Source of the DNA: Bacillota bacterium
Lineage (GTDB): Bacteria; Bacillota; Clostridia; Acetivibrionales; DTU013
Length of the DNA: 64,000 bases
Direction of reading: 5' to 3'
Assembly (NCBI GenBank): GCA_023426125.1
Contig: JAFABI010000055.1
Span: 53,552-117,551 of the forward strand
The translations under genes were made by a program, and so were the position numbers. Of this stretch, positions 1-8,045 are shown in pieces. The notes beneath the pieces were generated by a model. The model was not told the origin of the DNA and made no database searches. It saw only the letters and a program-made list of their open reading frames with translations. Positions within the stretch are counted from its first letter, which is position 1, and each line of letters begins with the position of its first letter.

Positions 1-664
1 CCGTCCCCACGGTTTCCCCTTTGCGCAGCACCGTGATCCGGTCGCTGATCTCCATTACTTCCTGCAGCTTGTGGGTGATTATGATAACTGCGCAGCCTTC
101 CTTTTTCATATTCCGCATAATGGAAAAAAGCATCTGTGTTTCCTGGGGTGTAAGCACCGCCGTAGGCTCGTCGAGGATGAGTATCCCCGCTCCCCTGTAG
201 AGGACTTTCAGTATCTCTACATTCTGCTTCTCACTGACGGACATGTTGTAGACCTTTTTATCCGGATCCACATTCAGCCCGAATTTGGAGGATATATCCC
301 TGATCCTGCCGGAGAGAGCCTTTTTCCCCAGAAAAAAATCGCCCTTTTGTCCGGCAATGATGTTCTCCATTGCAGTGAGAATCTCCACCAGCTTAAAGTG
401 CTGGTGGATCATGCCGATCCCCATGCGGATGGAATCCCTGGGCGAATTAAAGGCGATTTGCCTACCTCCGATAAAAACAGAACCGCTGTCAGGGGTATAA
501 ATCCCTGACAGCACGTTCATAAGCGTACTTTTCCCTGAACCGTTTTCGCCTAGAAGAGCATGTATCTCTCCTTTGCGTACATCGAGACAGATATCCCTGT
601 TGGCAACAACCGTCCCGAAGGTCTTGGTTATATTTTTAATTTCTACATATGCCCGACTATCCAC
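1..664 (-). CDS. ABC transporter ATP-binding protein, simple-sugar/nucleoside type (3' end outside window)
   Basis: ATPase subunit of an ABC importer of the RbsA/MglA/NupO type, which pairs with BMP-family lipoproteins. About 221 residues are visible. The Walker A GENGSGKST is at residues 39-47, a signature-like SVSEKQNVEI follows, and the Walker B is ILILDEPTAVLTP. The C-terminal half lies beyond base 1. The chosen start is GTG at 664, because it is preceded by an AGGTGAT ribosome binding site and follows the lipoprotein stop by 15 bases. The neighbouring binding protein and the xpt gene upstream make nucleosides or purines the likely cargo. This is inference: sugar uptake by the same ATPase family is possible. 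Confidence 0.88.
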   Translation of the reverse strand, partial: MDSRAYVEIKNITKTFGTVVANRDICLDVRKGEIHALLGENGSGKSTLMNVLSGIYTPDSGSVFIGGRQIAFNSPRDSIRMGIGMIHQHFKLVEILTAMENIIAGQKGDFFLGKKALSGRIRDISSKFGLNVDPDKKVYNMSVSEKQNVEILKVLYRGAGILILDEPTAVLTPQETQMLFSIMRNMKKEGCAVIIITHKLQEVMEISDRITVLRKGETVGT

Positions 665-679
665 AAAATCACCTATATT

Positions 680-1867
680 TTATTCTACTGTTACTGTTCC
701 TTCCACACCCTGTACGAACCAATCCATCTCTCCTGCTATATACTCCTCGGAGAGCACTTCGCCGGCTTTGACCCTTTCCGCTCCGGACTGGTCTTTGATC
801 GGTCCCGTAAATACCTTGAAGGAACCGTCTAGGATCTTTTTCTCCACCTCATCGATCTTTGCCTGCGCACCTTCGGGCGCCAGAGCGGTAAGCGGAGCAA
901 GGTCAACCATACCGTCGGACAAACCGCCTGCATAGGCTTCCGATTTCCAGGTCCCATCGATCGCCTTCTGTACCTGGTCGACATAATAGGGACCCCAATT
1001 CCATATGGGAGCCGTCATATATGCTTTAGGAGCAGCATCAGGAATATCAAGGTCATAACCGATGACAAAAGCGCCCTTTTCCTGAGCCGCGATCTGAACC
1101 GCCGTTGAATCGTTGTGCAGTGTAAGTACATCGCAGCTCTCGCTCAAAAGTGCTTCCGCCGCTTCTTTTTCCTTGGTTACATCGATCCAGGTATTGGACC
1201 ACCGGACAATAACCTTTGCATCCGGGTTAACCGACTGTACTCCGAGAGTGAATGCATTGATCCCGTTGAAAACTTCGGGAATGGGCATTGCCGCAACATA
1301 ACCGATGATGTTTGCTTTGGTCTTCATCCCTGCTATGATGCCGGAGAGATACCTTGACTCATACATTCTGCCGAAGTAATTCCCCATGTTGTCGGCAGTC
1401 AAATAGCCTGAGCAATGAAGGAATTTGACATCAGGGTTTTCCTTAGCCACTTCCGCCGTAGGGTCCATATAACCGAAGCTGGTGGTGAAAATAACTTTGC
1501 AGCCTTGATCGACAAGCTCCATGATTGACTTCTTTGATTCTGCCCCCTCAGGAACTATTTCCTTATAAAAGGTGGTTACTCCAAGCTGTTCCTCCAGATA
1601 CTTCCTGCCGTTGTCATGGGACTGGGTCCAACCGCCGTCGTTTACAGGTCCGACATAAATGAAACCGACCTTGAATTCCTTGTTGTCCGCTTTGGTTTCG
1701 GCAGCCGTAGTTTCACCAGCTGTAGTTCCGCCCGCCGTGGTTCCGGCCGTTGTGGTTTCACTGCTTCCAGCCTTATCGCCACAGCCTGTGAGCAGTGCGG
1801 CAAAAGCAAATACCAGTACCAGTGCCATTGAAATAATTCTCTTTTGTGTTTTTGTTCCTCTTTGCAT
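680..1867 (-). CDS. BMP family (PnrA/Med-type) substrate-binding lipoprotein
   Basis: Membrane-anchored binding protein of a nucleoside-type ABC importer. The signal peptide ends in a lipobox (ALLTGCGDK), and a Thr/Ala/Glu-rich linker of about 40 residues follows. The mature domain begins FKVGFIYVGPVNDGGW, the typical BMP/PnrA opening with the conserved NDGGW. A longer reading frame reaches 1957, but the ATG at 1867 has a GAGAGG ribosome binding site and gives a normal signal peptide, so I chose it (395 residues). The gene lies 15 bases before the ATPase gene and downstream of xpt in the same direction. A purine nucleoside ligand is likely by context. Confidence 0.88.
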   Translation of the reverse strand: MQRGTKTQKRIISMALVLVFAFAALLTGCGDKAGSSETTTAGTTAGGTTAGETTAAETKADNKEFKVGFIYVGPVNDGGWTQSHDNGRKYLEEQLGVTTFYKEIVPEGAESKKSIMELVDQGCKVIFTTSFGYMDPTAEVAKENPDVKFLHCSGYLTADNMGNYFGRMYESRYLSGIIAGMKTKANIIGYVAAMPIPEVFNGINAFTLGVQSVNPDAKVIVRWSNTWIDVTKEKEAAEALLSESCDVLTLHNDSTAVQIAAQEKGAFVIGYDLDIPDAAPKAYMTAPIWNWGPYYVDQVQKAIDGTWKSEAYAGGLSDGMVDLAPLTALAPEGAQAKIDEVEKKILDGSFKVFTGPIKDQSGAERVKAGEVLSEEYIAGEMDWFVQGVEGTVTVE

Positions 1868-1907
1868 CTTTGTTCCTCTCTTCCCTATGGTTTTATTTTT
1901 ATATAAT

Positions 1908-1985
1908 GTAGGGGCGACCATTGGACGTCCGGTATTTTTACTACCATAGATTTGCATTTATTCGGACGCGCAATGCGCGCTCCTA
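1908..1985. repeat. dispersed palindromic repeat, family A (full copy)
   Basis: A 78-base element with inverted ends GTAGGGGCG and GCGCTCCTAC, holding the internal phrases CATTGGACGTCCGGTA and GGACGCGCAATGCGCG. Related copies or half-copies occur at 2068-2091, 6369-6430, 15946-16225, 21424-21450 and 27239-27314. It has no coding capacity and looks like a small non-autonomous palindromic unit. Confidence 0.8.
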
Positions 1986-2173
1986 CACTTTTTCATACTT
2001 AACCACATTACCTGAATACGATCCTGCCTTCGCTCATGGATTTCACAATTGCAAGAGATTCCATCCTTCGGACGCCCAATACGCGCTCCTACACTTTTTC
2101 ATACTTATTTGCATCACCCGAATACTATCCTGCCCTCACTCATGGATTCCACAATTGCAAGAGACTCCACCCT
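1962..2173. repeat. tandem duplication (106-base unit, two copies) covering the 3' end of xpt
   Basis: Units 1962-2067 and 2068-2173 align with a period of 106 bases at three anchors (TCGGACG, TCCTACACTTTTTCATACTT and CTCATGGATT). The second unit contains the real xpt stop and its last codons. The first unit keeps a decayed copy whose minus-strand reading still gives ESLAIVKSMSEGRIVF, matching the true Xpt C-terminus ESLAIVESMSEGRIVF. Confidence 0.85.
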
Positions 2174-2683
2174 TATCCCCGCATTCCGGAGAATTCTGCC
2201 GCCGTCCTGAAAGCCTTTCTCAATGACGATCCCTACGCCTTCAAGCACAGCTCCGGCCTGGTCGATAATATCCTTGAGCCCGAGCACGGCTTTCCCGTTT
2301 GCCAGGAAATCATCAAGTATCAGTATCCGGTCTCCGGCTCCGATAAACTTTTTTGAAATTCTGATTTTATACCCTTTGTTTTTTGTAAAGGAAAATACTT
2401 CGCTCTCATAGGTATCAACATCCATATTTTTCGCCTCGGTCTTTTTGGCAAAAACAACGGGAACGTTGAAAGAAAGAGCCGCCATGCAGGCTACTGCGAT
2501 TCCCGAGGCTTCAATTGTCAGTATTTTTGTTATTTTTTTATCTTCAAATCTTTTTTTAAATTCTTTTCCGATTTCGTTCAACAGTCCTACGTCCAGCTGG
2601 TGGTTCAGGAAGCTGTCCACCTTTAAAACGTCCGTACCTGCAACCCTGCCATCCTTCAAAATCCTTTGCTTCAAAAGCTCCAT
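2114..2683 (-). CDS. xpt: xanthine phosphoribosyltransferase
   Basis: Cytoplasmic purine-salvage enzyme that converts xanthine and PRPP to XMP. At 189 residues it matches the usual Xpt length. The N-terminal MELLKQRILKDG and the PRPP-binding segment ILILDDFLANGKAV are diagnostic. It reads toward the BMP lipoprotein and ABC ATPase genes, consistent with a purine uptake and salvage unit. I searched the upstream 300 bases for a purine riboswitch and did not find its core. The last ~60 bases lie inside a 106-base tandem duplication. Confidence 0.93.
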   Translation of the reverse strand: MELLKQRILKDGRVAGTDVLKVDSFLNHQLDVGLLNEIGKEFKKRFEDKKITKILTIEASGIAVACMAALSFNVPVVFAKKTEAKNMDVDTYESEVFSFTKNKGYKIRISKKFIGAGDRILILDDFLANGKAVLGLKDIIDQAGAVLEGVGIVIEKGFQDGGRILRNAGIRVESLAIVESMSEGRIVFG

Positions 2684-2841
2684 GGGTAAGGCTTGTCCTT
2701 TCGAAAATGAAGTCGACTATTTTAATAATATATCCTAACGTGTCCTAAAAAGCAATAAGCATGTTTCACAAAAACCCATCCTCGGACAATATTTTTTTCA
2801 GTATGAAGTTTCATGTATTGTATTGGAGCATTATGGCAGGA

Positions 2842-2930
2842 TATAATGTAAAGGGACACACCCACATGAAATATTCCATTAGGGTCAAGCCTTGAAGGAT
2901 TTGTTACGGGTCTGGGGAATGTCCCTTTTT
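2842..2930 (+). promoter_or_regulatory. promoter plus short structured leader ending in an intrinsic terminator
   Basis: A promoter-like TTGTAT, an 18-base spacer and TATAAT (2842-2847) lead into AAGGGACA (2851-2858). This pairs perfectly with TGTCCCTT (2920-2927), followed by TTTTT. The enclosed 61 bases can form further helices (TCAAG-C-CTTGA; AUUCC with GGAAU). The expected ~78-base transcript would stop before the oxidoreductase gene at 3019, so it looks like an attenuator or riboswitch. It fits no riboswitch class I can name. Alternatively it is a dispersed repeat with GGGACA ends. The rest of 2684-3018 holds no gene that I can see. Confidence 0.45.
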
Positions 2931-3018
2931 GAATGAATAATGTGTTACCGAAAACGCCAAGAGCGTTAAACGGCAGAAGGAACCAGAGAAAACAGGCAAT
3001 ATGGGAGATCGATGGATT

Positions 3019-4428
3019 ATGAAAAACAATATCCGGGACGTAGCAATCATTGGCAGCGGGACATCGGGAATTTTTGCCGGCTATGAGCTTTCCGAAAAGA
3101 ATCCGGCGCTGGACATCGTCATGCTGGAACAGGGCTGCGATATTAAAGGCAGAAAATGTCCCACCATCGCCAACAGAAAGCTTAACTGCCTCCGCTGCAA
3201 ATCCTGCGGGATTATGCACGGTTTTGGCGGCGCAGGCGCGTATTCCGACGGGAAATTCAATTTTACCACCCAGTTCGGCGGATGGCTGAATGAATACCTG
3301 GAAGACCGGCATGTCATGGAGCTGCTTGAGTATGTGGACAGCATCAACGTAAAATTCGGAGCTACCACCGAGCGCTATACCACGGAGAGTGAAGAAGCCT
3401 CAAAAATAGAGAAAAAGGCTTTGCAAAACGACCTGCACCTGCTGCATGCTTCCGTGAAGCATCTTGGGACGGAAAACAACCTGAAAATACTAACAAGGCT
3501 GTATGAGCACCTGGACAAGCGAATGGAAATCCGCTGTAACACCGAGGTGAAGCAAATCGTTCCGGAAGACGGCTTTTACCGTCTTGAGCTGGCCAATGGC
3601 GAAAACCTTCATTGCCGCTATCTTATCGCCGCGCCCGGAAGGTCCGGCGCCGAATGGTTTTCCCAGCAGTGCAGGAAGCTGGATCTGAACCTGATAAACA
3701 ACCAGGTGGATATCGGCGTCCGGGTAGAACTGCCCGCCAAAGTCTTTGAACATATTACCGATGTAGTTTATGAATCGAAGCTCATGTATAGGACAAAGCA
3801 ATATGGAGATATTGTCCGGACCTTTTGCATGAATCCTTATGGACATATTGTTTCTGAAAATGTAGACGGCATTATCACGGTAAATGGCCACAGCTATACC
3901 GATCCGGCGCTGAGGAGCGCTAACACCAATTTTGCCCTGCTGGTCAGCAACCGGTTCACGCAGCCTTTCAACGAGCCCTACCAGTACGGCAAAAGGATTG
4001 CATCGCTTTCAAACATGCTTGGAGGCGGAGTCCTGGTCCAAAGGTTCGGCGATCTGATCAAAGGGATCAGAACCAACGAGCACCGGCTGGGCCAGAGCTT
4101 TACCAGGCCTACGATGAAAGCTACCCCCGGCGATCTGAGTCTGGTGCTTACAAAGCGGCATCTGGACAATATCATCGAAATGATCTACGCACTGGACAAG
4201 ATAGCTCCGGGAACTGCCAACTACGACACCCTGCTTTATGGCGTGGAAGTCAAATTCTACAGCTCCCGCCTGGAATTGAGCAACGAGCTTGAGACAAAGC
4301 TTCCCAACATGTTTGCCGTCGGCGACGGCGCCGGTATCACCAGAGGGCTGTCCCAGGCAAGCGCCAGCGGCGTTCTTGTGGCACGTACCATCCTGGACAG
4401 GATGCAAAAGGCAGGATCCGCGCTTTAA
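3019..4428 (+). CDS. FAD-dependent oxidoreductase/dehydrogenase (COG2509-like)
   Basis: Predicted flavoprotein of 469 residues. The Rossmann motif VAIIGSGTSGIFAGYEL (8-24) binds the FAD ADP moiety. A cysteine-rich stretch follows (C40, C47, C57, C60, C63), then HGFGGAGAYSDGK (67-79). The C-terminal VGDGAGITRGLSQASASG is the second FAD contact typical of this group, which is related to HI0933/GidA-type dehydrogenases. I chose the ATG at 3019, with GGGAG about ten bases upstream, over the ATG at 3001, whose ribosome binding site is weak. The substrate is unknown. It stands alone, behind the leader at 2842-2930. Confidence 0.8.
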   Translation: MKNNIRDVAIIGSGTSGIFAGYELSEKNPALDIVMLEQGCDIKGRKCPTIANRKLNCLRCKSCGIMHGFGGAGAYSDGKFNFTTQFGGWLNEYLEDRHVMELLEYVDSINVKFGATTERYTTESEEASKIEKKALQNDLHLLHASVKHLGTENNLKILTRLYEHLDKRMEIRCNTEVKQIVPEDGFYRLELANGENLHCRYLIAAPGRSGAEWFSQQCRKLDLNLINNQVDIGVRVELPAKVFEHITDVVYESKLMYRTKQYGDIVRTFCMNPYGHIVSENVDGIITVNGHSYTDPALRSANTNFALLVSNRFTQPFNEPYQYGKRIASLSNMLGGGVLVQRFGDLIKGIRTNEHRLGQSFTRPTMKATPGDLSLVLTKRHLDNIIEMIYALDKIAPGTANYDTLLYGVEVKFYSSRLELSNELETKLPNMFAVGDGAGITRGLSQASASGVLVARTILDRMQKAGSAL

Positions 4429-4496
4429 GCCGCCGGTCGCCCATACGATATATGTATCAGTTGTTTTTTGAAGCAGCAGAAATTCATGATCGCATG

Positions 4497-4575
4497 TCAC
4501 AGGGGACAGGTACATTGACATATGCGACAGGGGCCGTTTCTCTGTCGCAGAGAGTTCATCCCCTGTCGCAGTTTC
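4497..4575. repeat. dispersed repeat, family C (GGGGACAGGTAC type)
   Basis: Carries CACAGGGGACAGGTACATTGACA and a facing CCCCTGTCGCA. The same phrases recur at 21378-21490 (AAGGGGACAGGTACATTGAC and CCGTCCCCTGTCGCA). It is noncoding and lies between convergent genes. Confidence 0.6.
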
Positions 4576-4585
4576 GTCTTTAGGC

Positions 4586-5116
4586 TTACACCCGCTTTGG
4601 TTCGGGCAATCTTGCATACTTGATGATCAAAGTCACAAGGATGAAGGAAATTATGCATTCCGGAAGCAGGTAGGTGCCGTTATAAAGTATGGAATAAAGC
4701 AACGGGCTCTGTCCCTCGGGCGCATAGCTGGCAAATACAACGACTCCCGAAAGGACATGACATGCAAACCTCCCGAAGATACCAATGACAGTACCTGCAA
4801 GCATTCCTGCAATTTTCTTTCCGAAAAATCCGGCCAGACCGATCATTCCATATGCCACCGGATAATCAAACAGCAGTGACACCGGATGAAAGGTATATTT
4901 CGTGCCGAGGATGAAATCCATGATTCCCGCAACAGCACATACAAATACGCCTCTTAGCCCGCCCCATCTGAATGAGAATACCAGCAGCGGGACCATAGCG
5001 CCGGCTGTAATCGACCCACCCATAGGCATTTCAAAGACCTTTACCTGCTTTAATATCAGAAACAGTGCAATAACAATCCCTGCTTCCGCAAGCATCCAGG
5101 TATTAAACTTCTTCAT
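4586..5116 (-). CDS. thiT: thiamine transporter ThiT (ECF S-component)
   Basis: Integral membrane substrate-binding subunit of an energy-coupling-factor thiamine importer. It has 176 residues and about six membrane segments. The family signatures are the AEAGIVIALFLILKQVKVF N-terminal helix and GTKYTFHPVSLLFDYPVAYG, the thiamine-site loop. The ATG at 5116 has a GGAGGCGG ribosome binding site, so I prefer it to an ATG five codons upstream. Expression is controlled by the TPP riboswitch and terminator immediately upstream. No ECF ATPases or EcfT are in the window, so it would use a shared module. Confidence 0.93.
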   Translation of the reverse strand: MKKFNTWMLAEAGIVIALFLILKQVKVFEMPMGGSITAGAMVPLLVFSFRWGGLRGVFVCAVAGIMDFILGTKYTFHPVSLLFDYPVAYGMIGLAGFFGKKIAGMLAGTVIGIFGRFACHVLSGVVVFASYAPEGQSPLLYSILYNGTYLLPECIISFILVTLIIKYARLPEPKRV

Positions 5117-5212
5117 TTTACCGCCTCCCAAAATTAATTCTTTTCAACCTGTTAAAATGGGGAGCGCCGTTCGGGCACTTGCTTCTTTAGAGATCAGGTG
5201 GTCATTATACGC

Positions 5213-5250
5213 TAAAAAACCCTTTTACCTGATAAAGATAAAAGGGGTTT
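5213..5250 (-). terminator. riboswitch-linked intrinsic terminator before thiT
   Basis: On the minus strand, AACCCCTTTTATC and its partner GGTAAAAGGGTT form a strong hairpin followed by TTTTTTA. It lies between the TPP aptamer and thiT, as expected for a transcriptional off-switch. Confidence 0.85.
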
Positions 5251-5275
5251 TTCCGCAACATAAATATTAGCAAAA

Positions 5276-5362
5276 TACTCCCTCCGCCGGCATTATCCGT
5301 CTCAGGTTATATGGGTCGGGACGTTTCATGTCCCCTCTCAGCCGAATCCTCAGCTCCCCAGA
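5276..5362 (-). promoter_or_regulatory. TPP riboswitch (THI element)
   Basis: On the minus strand the conserved blocks appear in order: GGGGAGCTGAGG, GGCTGAGAGGGGAC, a variable P3/P3a arm, GACCC, then ACCTGA, CGGATAATGCCGGCG and GAGGGAGT. These are the CUGAGA and ACCUGA...GGAUAAUGCCGGCG...GGGA signatures of the THI box. Its terminator and thiT follow directly. Confidence 0.95.
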
Positions 5363-5459
5363 TTATGTTCAGTTGTGCTTTAATCATAGTGCAAATCGCT
5401 TAATGTGTCAATAGACTTTTTGGGTCTTTCCAATTCGTGATATGAAATTATCATGACTA

Positions 5460-5595
5460 TTCAGTTACTGTCATTACGAGCGAAACGAAGTGGAGCGCTG
5501 CAATCTAATAAATGCTATCTGAGTCAGAAGCAGAGATGCCACGTCGCTTTGCTCCTCGCAATGACAACCGGGGTAACTGAATCGTCACAAATTAT
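5460..5595. repeat. dispersed repeat, family B (GCGAGCGAAACGAAG type)
   Basis: Contains TTACGAGCGAAACGAAGTGG and GTCGCTTTGCTCCTCGCAATG, ending AACTGAATCGTCAC. A close copy is at 24875-25010, and diverged relatives are at 14830-14970 and 27118-27205. The outer parts are complementary, so the transcript would fold back. It is noncoding and fills the gap between thiT's control region and queT. Confidence 0.75.
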
Positions 5596-5618
5596 CTTGT
5601 GTTATGAAGACCGTACCC

Positions 5619-6098
5619 TTACGCCCCAGGCTGGCGGCTGCCGAAAATCCTGTATTTCTGCTTTTCCAGAAGCAGCAATAACGGGTAACCCAGGACGTAA
5701 CAGGCGACAATCTCCCCAATGGCGACAAAGCCCATGGTTGCAGGCATGGGTATGTTGGCCGCAAGCTTGAGGATGACTGCGACGCCGATTGCGTTCAGGA
5801 TTACCGGCGGAAGCGGAGCAAGAAGCTTTTTGGGCATTTTCCACGTGAAAAAGGCAGCAAACAGGGTGGTCAGGCTTCCAATGACGATATCGTACGGGCC
5901 GAACCCTACAAGCAGATTGGCTGTCAGGCAGCCTACAAAAAGCCCCGGTATGGCAGCAGGAGTGAAAAACGGCAGTATGGTGAGTGCTTCCGCTACCCTT
6001 ATCTGTATTTGTCCTGAGCCTCCGGGTATCACAATTGTGAGCACGGCATACAATGCTGCAATAATTGCAGCCTCGGTGATAAAACGGGTTTTTCGCAT
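5619..6098 (-). CDS. queT: queuosine precursor ECF transporter S-component (QueT family)
   Basis: Small integral membrane protein of 159 residues with about five hydrophobic segments. It opens MRKTRFITEAAIIAALYAVLT and has the family stretch IQIRVAEALTILPFFTPAAIPGLFVGC. QueT proteins bring in preQ1 or queuine with the shared ECF module. The frame stays open to 6275, but the ATG at 6098 has an AGAAAGGATT ribosome binding site and matches family length. The preQ1-I riboswitch and terminator directly upstream support the assignment independently of the protein. Confidence 0.9.
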   Translation of the reverse strand: MRKTRFITEAAIIAALYAVLTIVIPGGSGQIQIRVAEALTILPFFTPAAIPGLFVGCLTANLLVGFGPYDIVIGSLTTLFAAFFTWKMPKKLLAPLPPVILNAIGVAVILKLAANIPMPATMGFVAIGEIVACYVLGYPLLLLLEKQKYRIFGSRQPGA

Positions 6099-6171
6099 GA
6101 TTTGAATCCTTTCTTTTTCGCCCGGACCAAGCCAAAATGCAGGAATCACCGCACCTTTCCCCGCGGCGGCA

Positions 6172-6194
6172 ATAAAAAAGGGGCTTTCCGCCCC
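6172..6194 (-). terminator. riboswitch-linked terminator before queT
   Basis: The minus-strand hairpin GGGGCGGAAAGCCCC is followed directly by TTTTTTATT. It sits between the preQ1 aptamer and queT. Confidence 0.85.
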
Positions 6195-6243
6195 AAACAC
6201 ACTTACTGGCTGCAGCGCCGCCGTCAAGCGCACTACAATCCTT

Positions 6244-6284
6244 TCCGTAGTTTTGTTTAGAGACAGGATGGTCACGAACTGTCT
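6244..6284 (-). promoter_or_regulatory. preQ1-I riboswitch
   Basis: The minus strand reads GACAG, loop TTCGTGACCATC, CTGTC, then TCTAAACAAAACTACGG. That is a P1 stem, the C-rich loop of the TTCG/ACCATCC variant, and an A-rich tail that forms the H-type pseudoknot. It starts about 20 bases after a sigma-A promoter and precedes a terminator and queT. Confidence 0.88.
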
Positions 6285-6302
6285 TATTTTATTCCAAGAG
6301 TT

Positions 6303-6331
6303 ATTATACCATCAAAATTTCTGCCAGGCAA
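6303..6331 (-). promoter_or_regulatory. sigma-A promoter for queT
   Basis: Minus-strand TTGCCT (6326-6331), a 17-base spacer and TATAAT (6303-6308), immediately upstream of the preQ1 riboswitch. Confidence 0.8.
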
Positions 6332-6368
6332 TAGCTAAGCCGGCAGCTGATATTAAAGGCTGATGCAG

Positions 6369-6430
6369 GGGGCGGCCATTGGCCGTCCGGTAGCTGTTTG
6401 ACGCAGATTGCTTTTGCGGACGCGCAATTC
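6369..6430. repeat. dispersed palindromic repeat, family A (3'-degenerate copy)
   Basis: Reads GGGGGCGGCCATTGGCCGTC and later TTTTGCGGACGCGCAA, but the closing CGCCCCTAC end is missing. It abuts the 3' end of the GH172 gene, so it may have inserted next to or into the original gene end. Confidence 0.65.
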
Positions 6431-6431
6431 A

Positions 6432-8045
6432 CTATCGATCGTTGTCACCTGCATCATGATACGGGTCTATCTGCGTGCCGTCATGCAAAAGATACCAATA
6501 AACAGTACAGGCATAGAGACACTCGCAGCCCTCCCCCCATCGATTTTCCTTGTCTTTTTCAATATAAGCCTCAAAGCTTTTGTAAAAGGGTATATTATCA
6601 CACAGGTGAAAACGTGCAACCGATGTGTATCCATTGCCATCGATGGGAACAGCACTTTGGCAGGCATAGGCGCTGTCAAACATCGTATGCGGAGGAATGG
6701 CTGCCAATGAGTATCCTATATAGTCCTCGCTGCCTGTACCGAAGGTAGAGGGAAATTTCTCCCCATCGACAAAGAACCTTTCATCGCCCTCACCCCACCA
6801 CCAATCAACCGTAATCTTGTTGATATAGCCATACCACCATTCCTCGGGCTTTTCCGCCGGGACAGGCCATGTGTCTTTTACTGAAAGGTGCATTCCGCAG
6901 AAGCGCCCCCTGCCCTTGCACAAAAGCATCGGCCAGTCCGGCCAGCGGTCGCCTGTTTTCCCGAATCGCACCGGATCAAGGTCAAGAAAATCATCCCGGT
7001 GCCATTTGGCATGGAAGCGCATCGTACGCTCCGCTTCTTCTCTGTCCAGCTTCACTGTCGTTATCTCCAAAGGAAGATGGATATCCTTCCCCGAAGTATT
7101 CCGCAAAGTGATTTTAACGCTTTTGTACGGCATATACCAGCGGCTGACCCCGCGGCCTCCCTGCATGGCAACCGGCAAGGTCTTGAAATCGTTACATCCC
7201 GGCGCCGTACCAAAGAAATCGCCTGCCGGACACAGCACCGAGCTTTCCGTTTCACCGTCCCATTTGATCTCAAGCAGCAGAGAGCGCATTAAATCGGCAC
7301 ATAAGTCTTCGGGCAGTGTGCGGAAATTCATGCATAATTTTGTGATGGCGCCGGGGATGTCCGAACTGAAAACCAGGGTTTCTTCCCCGGCCCGACAGCA
7401 GGCCGTCAAATATTCCGTCGTATCCTTCTCACTATACAGCCACGGGCATTCTCCCCTGAAATGGAATTTGCGGTCAAGCTCGGCAAGAGGGATCTGTATA
7501 TTCTTTTCAAGCTCTCTGTTATATACGGGGAGCCTGGTATCCTCCGAAAACCTGGTATAGGTGATATGGTAATAGCACCCCCATCCTTCTTCAAGCACAA
7601 TCTTGCAGCGACGGTTGAACGGAATCGGGATCCACCGGTTGCGCCCGCGTGAAAGGATCGGCATCAGGTTAGGGAAATTAGCTAAAAACTCCATGTGGTA
7701 AAAATGCTCGAAAAAATGACGGAACGGCATTCTTATCACCGGGTTTTCCATATCGTCTATATATACGCGGATATTCCCTTCCTGCGCCATCGCCGACCAC
7801 ACGCGCCAAATCACACCCGGCCCTTCCATATCAAGGACAACACATCCATCGGCTTCGCTGCATATAAACCCTTCGTGGTCTGCATTGGCGTCCCAGTTCT
7901 CGTACCGGTCCTCTTCCGGATTGTAAACTGAGCGACGGTCATAGCTTGAAAAGCAGCCCCCTCTTTCGCCATCCTCCGGCGGAATTGCCAGCAGACGGAA
8001 ATCCGTCATTCTTTCCAATAAATTTTTATAGGAATACTCCTTCAT
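6432..8045 (-). CDS. glycoside hydrolase family 172 (DUF2961) protein
   Basis: Predicted cytoplasmic glycosidase of 537 residues with no signal peptide. DUF2961 proteins were reclassified as GH172, whose characterised members act on alpha-D-fructofuranosides or arabinofuranosides. The motif FPSTFGTGSEDYIGYS carries the conserved Glu-Asp of the family active site, and DMEGPGVIWRVWSA is the typical N-terminal strand. Its ATG overlaps the stop of the GH36 gene by four bases (ATGA), so the two are translationally coupled. The stop is at the edge of a dispersed repeat, so the extreme C-terminus may be altered. The substrate is inferred only from family and context. Confidence 0.85.
   Translation of the reverse strand: MKEYSYKNLLERMTDFRLLAIPPEDGERGGCFSSYDRRSVYNPEEDRYENWDANADHEGFICSEADGCVVLDMEGPGVIWRVWSAMAQEGNIRVYIDDMENPVIRMPFRHFFEHFYHMEFLANFPNLMPILSRGRNRWIPIPFNRRCKIVLEEGWGCYYHITYTRFSEDTRLPVYNRELEKNIQIPLAELDRKFHFRGECPWLYSEKDTTEYLTACCRAGEETLVFSSDIPGAITKLCMNFRTLPEDLCADLMRSLLLEIKWDGETESSVLCPAGDFFGTAPGCNDFKTLPVAMQGGRGVSRWYMPYKSVKITLRNTSGKDIHLPLEITTVKLDREEAERTMRFHAKWHRDDFLDLDPVRFGKTGDRWPDWPMLLCKGRGRFCGMHLSVKDTWPVPAEKPEEWWYGYINKITVDWWWGEGDERFFVDGEKFPSTFGTGSEDYIGYSLAAIPPHTMFDSAYACQSAVPIDGNGYTSVARFHLCDNIPFYKSFEAYIEKDKENRWGEGCECLYACTVYWYLLHDGTQIDPYHDAGDNDR

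Noticed and set aside
1887..1957. N-terminal extension of the BMP lipoprotein
   Set aside because: It runs through a dispersed palindromic repeat and would bury the signal peptide. The ATG at 1867 has the ribosome binding site.
2684..2840. Purine riboswitch upstream of xpt
   Set aside because: None of the conserved loop or junction sequences of the purine aptamer is present on the minus strand.
2722..3312. 196-codon minus-strand frame opposite the FAD oxidoreductase
   Set aside because: It runs antisense through the highly conserved FAD-binding codons and has no ribosome binding site or recognisable domain.
5602..6135. Second minus-strand frame overlapping queT
   Set aside because: His/Arg/Ser-rich shadow frame of a transporter gene, with no conserved features.
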